From the NCBI GenBank assembly GCA_017556585.1, contig JAFYMP010000086.1, positions 39,471-103,470 of the forward strand: a DNA stretch of 64,000 bases. The letters are read 5' to 3'. This document shows, one piece after another, positions 38,443-47,891 of this stretch; positions within the stretch are counted from its first letter, which is position 1; each line of letters starts with the position of its first letter. The position numbers were made by a program, and so were the translations under genes. Under the pieces are notes generated by a model. The model made no database searches. It saw nothing but the letters and a program-made list of their open reading frames with translations, and was not told where the DNA came from. This DNA is from Bacteroidaceae bacterium (GTDB lineage Bacteria > Bacteroidota > Bacteroidia > Bacteroidales > Bacteroidaceae).

Positions 38443-38484
38443 AAAGAGATTTAGGTTGGGGCTTGTCCCCAACCGTCTCTCTTT
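38443..38484 (+). terminator. hairpin between the two giant paralogues
   Basis: An inner 8-bp GC-rich stem (GGTTGGGG 38454-38461 with CCCCAACC 38467-38474) is enclosed by AAAGAGA (38443-38449) pairing with TCTCTTT (38478-38484). The T run after it is weak, so it could be a partial terminator or a stabilising mRNA hairpin. No promoter box is seen before the second paralogue. Confidence 0.55.
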
Positions 38485-38536
38485 GAGTTTTATATAAGAA
38501 TCAAACCTTATTATTAACTAAATAACAATTACATTT

Positions 38537-41500
38537 ATGAAAAAATGTGACTTATTTCTAGCAGGAGCAATGCTCTTAGGCTTTGGTGCTACAGCACAGG
38601 CTCAGGAACAGTTGTTCTTCTTTGGATTTGAGGACGGTGTGGCTTCATTTACCGACTCAGCCAATGCTCCAGACTCCATTACACAGGTACAGTTCTACGA
38701 TCATGTTGGAACTAATGGTGCTGGTTTAAAACCAGAGGAATATAAATTAGGTCCTCTTTACGACACAACTATGTTGGTTCTTAATGGTATTCAGCCATTT
38801 GTTTCAGAATCACGTACTGACTCTTATTCTATTGTTGTTGATCCTGAGGGTGAGCACAAAGGCGAATTTGAAGCTATGGGCGCTGAAGGTGGTAGCCGTT
38901 ACTTCAAATACATGGCAGGTGGCGAATTAGGAGGTACAGCTTGTAACGAATACGAAGCAAACCTTTTTGTACGTAACCTTCCTATTGACGATTACACATC
39001 TTATCGTCTTTCAATGTATGTAAAAGCCAGTGCAGTTGAAGGTCAGCTGCAGGCAGAGGTATTGCGTGGTTTCTACAACTGCGAAAAGCCTTTCTCAATG
39101 TCAGGTAACCAGAACTCAGGTGAATTCAAACTTGTTAAGAAAAACTTTACAACAGACCGTTGGGAACGTGTTACAATGATGACTTACTATCAGAATGACT
39201 CTGTAGCAAACCGTTACATGTATCAGGCTGGTTACTGGTGGTCAAGCAGCTGGAAAGCTATTGTTCCGGGTGATGATAAAGTTTATAATATGATCGTTCA
39301 GCCTGACCAGTACTTTGTACGTCTTGCATTTAGAGGTCCTGGTGTAACTTACTACATTGATGATATGGCTCTTACCAAGTCATGGATTGGTGGTGCTGAG
39401 TACTATCAGAACATCATGCGTGTTGACTTTGGTTACGACACCAACCTTGCAGAACTTTGTAATGCTACTCCTTTGAAGGCTATCAAGCTTCCTGCTGAAT
39501 ACTTCAAGATTAGCGGTACCGATAATATGACAGGTGAATATTTTGATGAACTTGTTGTATCTGCAGCAGAGTACCACAACGATGGTTACCTCTATCTCTG
39601 GATTGACGAAGAAGATTCATTCGACTACTACGAAGATGTAAAGGTTAGCTTTACAAACCCAGAAGATAAAGCTCTTCAGTTGACTTATGACGGTGACCTC
39701 TACCCAATGGCACTTGACAGCAACTGGGTTAACGCAGGTAAGATTGTTCCTGATTTCGCAGGCGAACCTGCATTCTTCAACCCATCTGTTACTGCTCTTT
39801 CAATGGAACAGATGCCTCCTATCTTCCAGTATTCAGATCCTGAAGATGGTTCATTCAACCTTGCAAGCGACAAGAACAGCTTTGACGCTGTTTTCAACAA
39901 GAAGGTATTTGCTAAATTGAATCAGTATGACCCATCAGACACAACAAGCGTTATTGCTGTTATGGAAGGTAATGGTCTGAGAGAAATGTGGATTCCTACA
40001 GCTTTCAACGAAGAGACTCTGACTGTAACATTCTCACGTCAGGCAGGTAACACTACTCCTCTTGTTGGTGACTATGAATTTACAATTGTTCAGGCTCGTG
40101 CATCTGCAAGAAGCCCACAGGCAGAACACAAGACTATCACTTTGAGCTTTGGTCCTGCAGACGTAGCTCCTAAGAAATTTGCAGATCTTAAGTTTGATGC
40201 ATTCAGCAAGGGTACCAACACTATCGAAGGTTTGTCAGTTAACCAGAGCTGTATGATGGAGGTTACTGAATTCCAGGGTGCTTACACCAAGGCTTTGAAA
40301 TTCGGTCTCTATGGTGCAAACTTGCAGAACGGTGCTCCTGTTCTTACCTACTCATTCAATGTATCAGAAGCAGGTCAGTGGCTTGTTAAGTATGGTACTT
40401 CAGGTTGCTTGAAGAACTCTTGGAATGACGGTTGTAAGATGATTGTAACTGTAATTGATGCAGCCGGTGATACACTTGATATTTATACAGAGGGTGGTAC
40501 AAACAACAAACCTGAAGAAGGTGGTGTAGTAACAGCTATCGACGAACAGGTTCGCACTGTTGACTTCCCAGCAGCAGGTGACTATCAGTTGGTATTTACA
40601 CTTCCTAACGAAAATTCATACGGTGGTGGTCACAAGGGTGGTCGCGTACTCTACTACGTAGAAGTATCTAACGCTTACTCACGTGCATACGCTTACATCG
40701 AAAAGTATGAAAACGCTCTGAACGCAGCTAAGGAATTGGCAGCAAGTGCAGCAGCTAATCAGAAATATACAGGTGCTTACTTGAACGATTTGAATGCAAA
40801 CATTGAAGCTAACACAGGTTTCTCAAGCACATCACCTACAGCTTATAACAACACTGTAACAAGCATCAACGATGCTATTGCAGTTATGAACGGCCGTATC
40901 TCTACAATCGATACTTACTATGCAGCTTATCAGGCAGCTCTCGATATGGAGGCTCTCTATAAGGATTCTATCGGTTATCAGGATTTGGCAGCATTCGCAG
41001 CAGTTAAGGATATCATCGCTAAGTACGCTGATCTTGACGTAACAGTTAAGACAAACGACGAAATGAAGGCTATCACTGACGAAGTAAATGCAACAACCAA
41101 GGCTATGACAGACCGTTGCGCTATCATCGACACATTCAATGGTCTTATCGTAGATGCTGAAGAGGCATTTGCAGAATACGAAAAGTTTGTTGACCTTGTA
41201 GAATATAAGGGATTGCAGGATGCATTCAATGCATACAAAGATATTGCTAAGTTTGCTGTAACAGACGAAGAGTTGAAGGCAGCTAACGATGCTCTGAGCG
41301 CAGCTATCAGCACACTTGAAAATAAGGTTGCTGCAGCTAATGCTTTGACAGCTCAGGTTAAGTCACTTGCTGAAATGGCAGAAGCTCTTGAAGTTGACTT
41401 TGGTGCAATGGCAGAAGATCTGAATGCTCAGCTTGCAATGGAACTTGAAGACAACCAGCTACTTGCTAATGTATATAAATTAGGTATCAAGGGTGCTCTT

Positions 41501-42286
41501 GAAACAATGATGGCAGGCGAAGGTATTGACGAAGCAGGTATGGATATGTCAGGCTTCATCCAGAACTCAATCCTTTACACAGCTATTAAGGGTTACAGTA
41601 CTCCTGACTATCAGGGCAAACCTCACAACAATGGTAATGCCGTTAAGTTCAGCGATAAGATAAACAGCGATCCTGAAAAGATCCTACCGGGTTGGACTAT
41701 CGAATCACAGGGCGGTAATGTTTACATGATGAACTTGAATGCAGGTGATGTAAGTGATTCACAGCTTGCTCTTGACTGGGGTGCTAATGTAACATTCACT
41801 CAGGAATTGACAAATCTGCCTGCAGGTAAGTATTCATTCTCAATTGCTCCAAGTTGCGATGCAGCAGATCAGTTGACAGGTGAAATAGTATTCATCCAGG
41901 AGACTGCAGAGGGTCAGGTAGTTGATACATTGAATATGTCATCAGCAATCAACGCAGACAGAATGATTAGCTTCGACTACTATGGTGGTGACTTGAAGTT
42001 GTTCGTTCACATTGTAGATGCAAACACATGGTCACGTTACAACGAAATCAATGGTTTGACATTGATTGAACCTCTTAAGGGTTACGACTACGCAGCAGCT
42101 GCAGCAGCTTCTGCAGAGGCTATGAACGAAGCTTACACAGGTGTTGGTTCAGTAGTAGCTCCTTCAAAGGTTGAATTCTACAACCTGAACGGTATGCAGG
42201 TATCAGAACCTAACAAGGGTGTAAATATCCGCATCAGCACAGGTGCTAACGGTCAGCGTGTAGCAGAAAAAGTACTTGTGAAGTAA
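38537..42286 (+). CDS. giant secreted multidomain protein B, paralogue of A
   Basis: A 1249-residue protein, tandem copy of the 34676 product. The signal peptide, N-terminal beta region, Ig-like domain (to about residue 535) and the last 65 residues are nearly the same, and the helical FIVAR-like region is clearly homologous. Two blocks differ strongly: residues about 540-725 (FADLKFDAFSKGTNTIEG...) and about 1015-1185 (ILYTAIKGYSTPDYQG...). So the two proteins share a scaffold but carry different inner beta modules, as expected if they bind different glycan structures. The tail FYNLNGMQVSEPNKGVNI is kept. It is closed by a strong terminator. Confidence 0.75.
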   Translation: MKKCDLFLAGAMLLGFGATAQAQEQLFFFGFEDGVASFTDSANAPDSITQVQFYDHVGTNGAGLKPEEYKLGPLYDTTMLVLNGIQPFVSESRTDSYSIVVDPEGEHKGEFEAMGAEGGSRYFKYMAGGELGGTACNEYEANLFVRNLPIDDYTSYRLSMYVKASAVEGQLQAEVLRGFYNCEKPFSMSGNQNSGEFKLVKKNFTTDRWERVTMMTYYQNDSVANRYMYQAGYWWSSSWKAIVPGDDKVYNMIVQPDQYFVRLAFRGPGVTYYIDDMALTKSWIGGAEYYQNIMRVDFGYDTNLAELCNATPLKAIKLPAEYFKISGTDNMTGEYFDELVVSAAEYHNDGYLYLWIDEEDSFDYYEDVKVSFTNPEDKALQLTYDGDLYPMALDSNWVNAGKIVPDFAGEPAFFNPSVTALSMEQMPPIFQYSDPEDGSFNLASDKNSFDAVFNKKVFAKLNQYDPSDTTSVIAVMEGNGLREMWIPTAFNEETLTVTFSRQAGNTTPLVGDYEFTIVQARASARSPQAEHKTITLSFGPADVAPKKFADLKFDAFSKGTNTIEGLSVNQSCMMEVTEFQGAYTKALKFGLYGANLQNGAPVLTYSFNVSEAGQWLVKYGTSGCLKNSWNDGCKMIVTVIDAAGDTLDIYTEGGTNNKPEEGGVVTAIDEQVRTVDFPAAGDYQLVFTLPNENSYGGGHKGGRVLYYVEVSNAYSRAYAYIEKYENALNAAKELAASAAANQKYTGAYLNDLNANIEANTGFSSTSPTAYNNTVTSINDAIAVMNGRISTIDTYYAAYQAALDMEALYKDSIGYQDLAAFAAVKDIIAKYADLDVTVKTNDEMKAITDEVNATTKAMTDRCAIIDTFNGLIVDAEEAFAEYEKFVDLVEYKGLQDAFNAYKDIAKFAVTDEELKAANDALSAAISTLENKVAAANALTAQVKSLAEMAEALEVDFGAMAEDLNAQLAMELEDNQLLANVYKLGIKGALETMMAGEGIDEAGMDMSGFIQNSILYTAIKGYSTPDYQGKPHNNGNAVKFSDKINSDPEKILPGWTIESQGGNVYMMNLNAGDVSDSQLALDWGANVTFTQELTNLPAGKYSFSIAPSCDAADQLTGEIVFIQETAEGQVVDTLNMSSAINADRMISFDYYGGDLKLFVHIVDANTWSRYNEINGLTLIEPLKGYDYAAAAAASAEAMNEAYTGVGSVVAPSKVEFYNLNGMQVSEPNKGVNIRISTGANGQRVAEKVLVK

Positions 42287-42308
42287 TTTTCATAACTACA
42301 TAATTTTG

Positions 42309-42350
42309 GATTCGGCAGGGGATTTAGATTCCTTGCCGAATCTCTTTTTT
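42309..42350 (+). terminator. intrinsic terminator after giant protein B
   Basis: A 12-bp stem with one G-T pair (42309-42320 with 42331-42342) followed by TCTTTTTT. Confidence 0.85.
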
Positions 42351-42403
42351 GCCATTTTGGAAACAATTTTGCAAAAAAATGTAACTTTTAAAAAAAATAA
42401 AAT

Positions 42404-42411
42404 TACCTTTG
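42404..42411 (+). promoter_or_regulatory. -7 box of the GH30-GH43-GH97 operon
   Basis: TACCTTTG, perfect TAnnTTTG, just after the terminator. It predicts a transcript start near 42418 and thus excludes the upstream in-frame TTG at 42409 as a start codon. Confidence 0.65.
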
Positions 42412-42441
42412 AATGGCGTATTATGTATATGTGAAAATCTT

Positions 42442-44433
42442 ATGAAGAAATTTTTGATTAGTGCGGCCCTATTACTGCTTGCTGTTTTTGAAGTTAAAGC
42501 AGAGGTTAAAGCATCTATTTCTATAGATAGTAGAACCAAATATCAGCATGTTACTGGTTTTGGTGGTTTTGGCCCAAGTCCGCAATGGGCATATTGGTTA
42601 ACCAATGCCGAAATTGATAAAATGTATGGTAAAGGTGAAGATCAGTTGGGTTACAACATTATGCGTTTGTACATAGCTAATAACCGAAATGGTTGGTCTT
42701 CTGCCATTAATACAGCTAAAAGAGCAAAAAAATATGGTGCATTCCTGTTTGCATCACCTTGGTCACCTCCCGCCTCCTGGAAAGATAATAATGACGATTC
42801 CAACGGTGGTTCTTTAAAGACCGAATATTACGATGATTGGGCATATTTCTTAAATGATTTTGTTACATATATGAAGAACTCCGGTGGAGTAACCATAGAT
42901 GCAATATCTATTCAAAATGAACCGGATTGGAAAGCTTCATATCAAAGCTGTTTATGGACAGGAAATCAATTTGTTACATTCCTAAAGAAATACGGTTCAA
43001 AAATCAATGCAAAAATAATTGCTCCGGAAGGTATTCAATTCACACATTCTCTTTCAGACCCTATACTTAATGACCCAGATGCTTGTGCAGAACTTGATAT
43101 TTTGGGAGGTCATTTTTATGGTTGGAATGGCTCTTCTTATCCGCTCGCCATGGAAAAAGGGAAAGAGGTGTGGATGACTGAATTCCTTATAAACGAACGT
43201 CAGGAACAGCAAGGTATCAATATTGATTGGAAGACAGATGCTTTTCTCTTTGCAAGAAACATAAACGATGCAATGCTTGCAAATATGAGTGCATGGGTTC
43301 ACTATTCACTTAAAAGATACTATGGATGTATAGGCGATGGACAATATGGTACTGTAAATGGCCAGGTTACTAAACGTGGATACATTTTATCACACTATGC
43401 CAAATATGTTTCCGGTACTACAAGAGTAAAGCATTCATTGAATGAATCATCTGGTAACATGACATCTTCTGCATATCTATCTGTTACTGGCGATAGTCTT
43501 GTAGTTATGGTTATTAACCCTACAACGAATGCATATTCTATGACTTTCAATCTTCCTTTCTACACATTGAACGGCCTCTCTGTATCTACAACAGAAACTG
43601 CAAATATGAAGAAAAACAGTATTGAATTTACAGAGGAGACATATCAGCCTGAATTATCTGTACCCGCATCAAGCGTAAATACATACATCTTTGTAAAGAG
43701 TAACGAAAGGGATATAGATGATGAAGAGCAACAGGCTACTGTTATTTATTCAGATAAGTTTGACAATAATGGAGGTAAGGCATGTATTCCTAATGGTTGG
43801 AAAGTAGTTTACGAAGGTGGAACCAGAACAGCAGGTGAATATGGACTGGGCCCACGTCTGTTCTATTTCTCACCTGAAGGCGATTTCTCTACCGGCCTCT
43901 ATTTCCGTGGAGATAATAATACACGCGGTACAGCAACATACGGTTCTTTTGATGGTTACCGTGTTTATTTGCAACCGGGTAATTATACACTCAGTTATTC
44001 TGCAGTCGGTTGGAAGGCTACGGGTTCTGTCACAGCATCGGTGGTAAAACCAAGTGGCACATCTACAGTGGTTTCAAAAACATTATCTGTTAAGAAGCAT
44101 CTCAATGGACAGAGTGGTTCGTCAGTAAGAATTATCTCATCATCAACAGCAGAGATACCTTTCCAGATTACAGAAGCAGGAAACTATCAACTGAGATGGA
44201 CTCTGCCACTTTCATCCGGTGGATTATACGAGATGATTATAGGTAATATCTTTATCACTAAGATAGAAGATACAACACAGGTAGAGATAATAGAAGATTT
44301 AGACAACCAGGTAGTAGATGTAAAATACTACAATCTGAATGGAACGGAAATTTTGGAACCTGAAAAGGGACTATATATAATTAAGGTGTTGTATAGCAAT
44401 GGCAAGACTGAAATAAGAAAGATCTGTAGATAA
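42442..44433 (+). CDS. secreted GH30 family hydrolase (xylanase-like) with C-terminal module and tail
   Basis: A 663-residue secreted enzyme. A signal peptide (about 1-22) is followed by a GH30 (beta/alpha)8 barrel with its attached beta-sandwich (about 25-420). Glu160 in SIQNEPDW is the likely acid/base and Glu247 in WMTEFL the nucleophile. The family includes glucuronoxylan endo-1,4-beta-xylanases; barrel details such as WSPPASWKDN and the compact size favour the xylanase branch, but this is not proven. Residues about 433-609 form an extra beta-rich module also seen in giant protein A, and the last 37 residues (KYYNLNGTEILEPEKGLYI) form the C-terminal tail. It is the first gene of a GH30-GH43-GH97 operon. 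Confidence 0.86.
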   Translation: MKKFLISAALLLLAVFEVKAEVKASISIDSRTKYQHVTGFGGFGPSPQWAYWLTNAEIDKMYGKGEDQLGYNIMRLYIANNRNGWSSAINTAKRAKKYGAFLFASPWSPPASWKDNNDDSNGGSLKTEYYDDWAYFLNDFVTYMKNSGGVTIDAISIQNEPDWKASYQSCLWTGNQFVTFLKKYGSKINAKIIAPEGIQFTHSLSDPILNDPDACAELDILGGHFYGWNGSSYPLAMEKGKEVWMTEFLINERQEQQGINIDWKTDAFLFARNINDAMLANMSAWVHYSLKRYYGCIGDGQYGTVNGQVTKRGYILSHYAKYVSGTTRVKHSLNESSGNMTSSAYLSVTGDSLVVMVINPTTNAYSMTFNLPFYTLNGLSVSTTETANMKKNSIEFTEETYQPELSVPASSVNTYIFVKSNERDIDDEEQQATVIYSDKFDNNGGKACIPNGWKVVYEGGTRTAGEYGLGPRLFYFSPEGDFSTGLYFRGDNNTRGTATYGSFDGYRVYLQPGNYTLSYSAVGWKATGSVTASVVKPSGTSTVVSKTLSVKKHLNGQSGSSVRIISSSTAEIPFQITEAGNYQLRWTLPLSSGGLYEMIIGNIFITKIEDTTQVEIIEDLDNQVVDVKYYNLNGTEILEPEKGLYIIKVLYSNGKTEIRKICR

Positions 44434-44466
44434 AAAATTACTTACATAACAATTAATAATTAAATT

Positions 44467-45822
44467 ATGAAAAAAAGTTTGTTAACATTAGCTCTGTTTG
44501 CCTTAGTAGGCAATATGGCAGTAGCACAAAATCCGCTAATCAAGGATCATTTCAATGCCGATCCTTCAGCATTGGTTGTGGGAGACAGAGTTTACGTGTT
44601 CCCATCACACGACATTCCTGCTCCATGGGACTATGCACGTAAAGACTGGTTCTGCATGGCAGACTATCACGTTTATTCATCAGACAACCTGATTGATTGG
44701 GTTGATCATGGTATGATTTTAGATCAGAAAGATGTGCCTTGGGGTAATCCAACTGCCTATTCCATGTGGGCACCCTGCTGTATCGAGAAGGATGGAAAAT
44801 ATTATTTCTACTTTCCTAACGCCTCTAAAACCGGAGGTTTTACAGTAGGTGTAGCTATTGCTGATCATCCTGAAGGACCTTATGAAGTAATGCCAGAGCC
44901 CATTGAAGGTATCGGTGGTATCGACCCTTGTGTTCTTAAAGCATCAGACGGTAACCACTATATTTTCTGGGGTGCAGGTCGTTGTGCAAAGCTTGCTGAC
45001 AATATGATTGAACTTGCCGAGGATAATCCTGTAGAAACAATGAAATGGGGCAATCGTGAAATGAAAAATATAGGAGTGAACTGTCTTAGTGGTCTTCCAA
45101 GTCGTCAGGCAGAAGGACCATTCGCATTCGAACGCAATGGTTACTATTACTTGACATATCCATACGTTAGAGAGGATACAGAGGTTCTCGGATACGCAAT
45201 GAGTAAAAATCCTATGGGCCCATACGAATACAAAGGTCTCATTATGGAAGAACATGAAAATGGTTGCTGGACAAACCACCATTCAATAATTGAATTCAAG
45301 GGCCAGTGGTACCTATTCTACCATCACAATGACTATTCACCAGACTTTGACAAGAACCGTTCTATGAGAGTAGATAGCCTCTTCTTTAACGAAGACGGTA
45401 CAATTGCTCTTGTAAAACCAACAGAACGTGGTGTAGGTATTACAAATTCTAAGTCAGAAATCCACATTGACCGTTATTCAGAACTGAGCGCAAGCGGTGA
45501 TTCAATTGCTTACTTAGACCTGGGTAACTACTTCAAGGGCTGGAAGACTGTATTCTACGAAAAGGGTGCATGGGCACAGTATAACACTGTACAGTTTGAC
45601 AAAGCTCCAAAGAGCGTAAAAGTTCAGATTGTTCCTCCATCAGCAGGTACTCTTGAAATTCTTCAGGACGATAAGGTAATTGCAACTGTTAATGTACCAA
45701 AAGACCGTCAGGTTATAACTGCAACTGCAAAAGTAACAGGTGCTTCAAAGGGCTTACACCATATCAAGGTTCGTATGGCTTCAGAAGGCAAGGTACAGGT
45801 TGACTGGTTGACATTTGAATAA
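44467..45822 (+). CDS. secreted GH43 family enzyme with C-terminal CBM6-like domain
   Basis: A 451-residue protein with a signal peptide (cleavage near AVAQ, residues 18-21). The GH43 propeller carries Asp32 (FNADPSA), Asp153 (GGIDPCV) and Glu216 (QAEGPFAFE) as predicted base, modulator and acid. The last 130 residues (from about DSIAYLDLGNYFKGW) look like a CBM6-type jelly roll ending HHIKVRMASEGKVQVDWLTFE. GH43 enzymes with such a domain often act on arabinoxylan. The enzyme is related in motif spacing to the cytoplasmic GH43 at 16428 but is exported. It lies 33 bp after GH30 and 18 bp before GH97. Confidence 0.9.
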   Translation: MKKSLLTLALFALVGNMAVAQNPLIKDHFNADPSALVVGDRVYVFPSHDIPAPWDYARKDWFCMADYHVYSSDNLIDWVDHGMILDQKDVPWGNPTAYSMWAPCCIEKDGKYYFYFPNASKTGGFTVGVAIADHPEGPYEVMPEPIEGIGGIDPCVLKASDGNHYIFWGAGRCAKLADNMIELAEDNPVETMKWGNREMKNIGVNCLSGLPSRQAEGPFAFERNGYYYLTYPYVREDTEVLGYAMSKNPMGPYEYKGLIMEEHENGCWTNHHSIIEFKGQWYLFYHHNDYSPDFDKNRSMRVDSLFFNEDGTIALVKPTERGVGITNSKSEIHIDRYSELSASGDSIAYLDLGNYFKGWKTVFYEKGAWAQYNTVQFDKAPKSVKVQIVPPSAGTLEILQDDKVIATVNVPKDRQVITATAKVTGASKGLHHIKVRMASEGKVQVDWLTFE

Positions 45823-45840
45823 AAACAATAAGAGTTAACT

Positions 45841-47784
45841 ATGAAGAAAACTCTCATTATAGCAGGATTGATGGCATTTTTTTGCCATCAATCCTTTGCT
45901 GCTGAATCTACAGTAAGCAGCCCGGATGGAAAATTGGTGGTAACCGTATCAGATTCTGACGGTACACCTTCATATTCAGTTCAATATAACGGAAACGACT
46001 ATCTTGTAGATTCTCCGTTAGGACTTGTTACAGATTTGGGCGACTATTCAAAAGATCTCACCTTGAAAGCTACCAAAATCAATCAGGTTTCTGATAGCTA
46101 TTCATTACCAAATCTGAAATTCAGTAATATAGAATACAACGCTAATCAAGGTGTCTTTACATTTGCCGATGCAAGAGGTAGAGATATTTACGATGTTGTT
46201 TTTAATGTTAGTAACAACGATATCGCATTTAAATATGTGATGGCTAAGCAGAATAAACTTTGCTGCGTTATATATGAAGAGAAGACAGGCTTCCGTTTTG
46301 TAGATGGAACCACCACATTCCTCTGCCCGCAGATGCGTCCTAAGACCGGTTTTGCCCGTACAGCACCAAGCTACGAAACAGGTTATACTCTGGATGCTCC
46401 TATGGGCGATAACGCAAATGGTTTAGGTTATACATTCCCTTGTCTGTTTAAGAACCAGGACAAAGGTTGGGTATTACTTTGCGAAACCGGTGTAAGTTCA
46501 GCTTATTGCGGTAGCCGTTTGGCAGGTGGTAATGGTTCACTTTATACCATTGCATTCCCATTAGCAGATGAGTTCAATGGAATAGGAAGCGTTACTCCGG
46601 GTATCAATGTTCCGGGTGAAACTCCTTGGCGTACCATTACAGTAGGCGAAACACTTGAACCTATTGTAGAAACCACTGTTATGTGGGACGTAGTAAAACC
46701 TCTTTACGAACCAAGTAAAGAGTACGTATATGGTAAGAGCGTATGGAGCTGGATTATCCGTATGGATTCAAGCTGTAACTTTGACGAACAGAAGGAGTAT
46801 ATAGACTTTGCTGCAGAAATTGGTTACGAATACATTCTGATTGATGCTCTTTGGGATACCAATATTGGTTACGAAAAGATGGAAGAACTTGTTAAGTATG
46901 CCGATTCAAAAGGTGTTGGTGTATTCTTGTGGTACAACTCCAATGGCTATTGGAACGATGCGCCTCAAGGCCCTCGTAACAAGTTGCACACAAGTATAGC
47001 ACGTCACAAAGAGATGAAGTGGCTTAAGAAAGTTGGTGTAAAAGGTATGAAGATAGACTTTATAGGAAGCGACAAACAGCAGACCATGCAACTTTACGAA
47101 GATATTCTTTGCGATGCAAACGAATATGGTCTGATGGTTGTATTCCATGGTTGTACTCTGCCACGTGGCTGGGAACGTATGTATCCTAACTTTGCATCAT
47201 CAGAAGCTGTTCTTGCCAGCGAAAACTTATCATTTGGACAGGGTGCTTGCGATAACGAATCATTTAACGCAACCATACATCCATTTATAAGAAATGCCGT
47301 TGCAGGTATGGAATTTGGTGGTAGCGCACTGAACAAACGCTACAGCAAAGGTAATGACAGAGGTACATACAGACGCACATCCGATGTTTATGCATTGGCT
47401 ACAGCAGTCTTGTTCCAGAGCCCTATTCAGAACTTTGCAATTGCACCAAACAACCTTACCGATGCGCCTGCATGGGCTATGGACTTTATGAAAGAAGTAC
47501 CTACCACCTGGGACGATTTAGTCTTTATAGATGGTTATCCCGGCAAGTATGTGATATTGGCCCGTAAAAGTGCAGGTAAATGGTACGTAACCGGTATCAA
47601 TGCACAAAAGGAGACATTAAAAATAAAGACTACACTTCCTATGCTTGAAAGCGGAAGTTATGTAACACAATATTCCGACGATGAAAGTCTGAACGGCAGT
47701 GTAGAAAGAGTAAAGATTAACAGAAAGCAAGAAGTAACCTGGACAATACCATATAATGGTGCCCAGCTTCTTGTAACAGAGTAA
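45841..47784 (+). CDS. GH97 family glycoside hydrolase, probable retaining type
   Basis: A 647-residue secreted or periplasmic enzyme of GH97, the family of SusB. The N-terminal super-sandwich (about 22-280, SPDGKLVVTV) precedes a (beta/alpha)8 barrel and a short C-terminal beta domain. Asp406 in MKIDFIGSD is placed where retaining GH97 alpha-galactosidases have their nucleophile, and Glu455 and Glu461 in the following strand are acid/base candidates, 461 fitting the usual spacing better. This suggests alpha-galactosidase or beta-L-arabinopyranosidase rather than SusB-type alpha-glucosidase. The subtype is inference from motif reading. It ends the operon; a terminator follows. Confidence 0.88.
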   Translation: MKKTLIIAGLMAFFCHQSFAAESTVSSPDGKLVVTVSDSDGTPSYSVQYNGNDYLVDSPLGLVTDLGDYSKDLTLKATKINQVSDSYSLPNLKFSNIEYNANQGVFTFADARGRDIYDVVFNVSNNDIAFKYVMAKQNKLCCVIYEEKTGFRFVDGTTTFLCPQMRPKTGFARTAPSYETGYTLDAPMGDNANGLGYTFPCLFKNQDKGWVLLCETGVSSAYCGSRLAGGNGSLYTIAFPLADEFNGIGSVTPGINVPGETPWRTITVGETLEPIVETTVMWDVVKPLYEPSKEYVYGKSVWSWIIRMDSSCNFDEQKEYIDFAAEIGYEYILIDALWDTNIGYEKMEELVKYADSKGVGVFLWYNSNGYWNDAPQGPRNKLHTSIARHKEMKWLKKVGVKGMKIDFIGSDKQQTMQLYEDILCDANEYGLMVVFHGCTLPRGWERMYPNFASSEAVLASENLSFGQGACDNESFNATIHPFIRNAVAGMEFGGSALNKRYSKGNDRGTYRRTSDVYALATAVLFQSPIQNFAIAPNNLTDAPAWAMDFMKEVPTTWDDLVFIDGYPGKYVILARKSAGKWYVTGINAQKETLKIKTTLPMLESGSYVTQYSDDESLNGSVERVKINRKQEVTWTIPYNGAQLLVTE

Positions 47785-47799
47785 TACTACTTACAACCT

Positions 47800-47849
47800 G
47801 TTAGAGGCTGATTGTTACAATATTTAACAATCGGCCTCTTAACTTTTTC
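47800..47849 (+). terminator. intrinsic terminator after GH97
   Basis: A long stem of about 17 bp with one bulge (47800-47817 with 47825-47843) in which AGAGGC pairs with GCCTCT, followed by five T. Confidence 0.85.
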
Positions 47850-47891
47850 AAATAGTCTGTATATAATAATCAGAAGTGCGACTATCAGAAG

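Noticed and set aside
38443-38484. Full transcriptional separation of the two giant protein genes
   Set aside because: The hairpin is strong but lacks a good T run, and no TAnnTTTG promoter box lies in the remaining 52 bp, so the second gene may be expressed by read-through.
34676-42286. Assembly duplication as the cause of the tandem giant genes
   Set aside because: The copies differ at many synonymous and non-synonymous sites and completely in two inner blocks, and their intergenic sequences differ, so they are real diverged paralogues.
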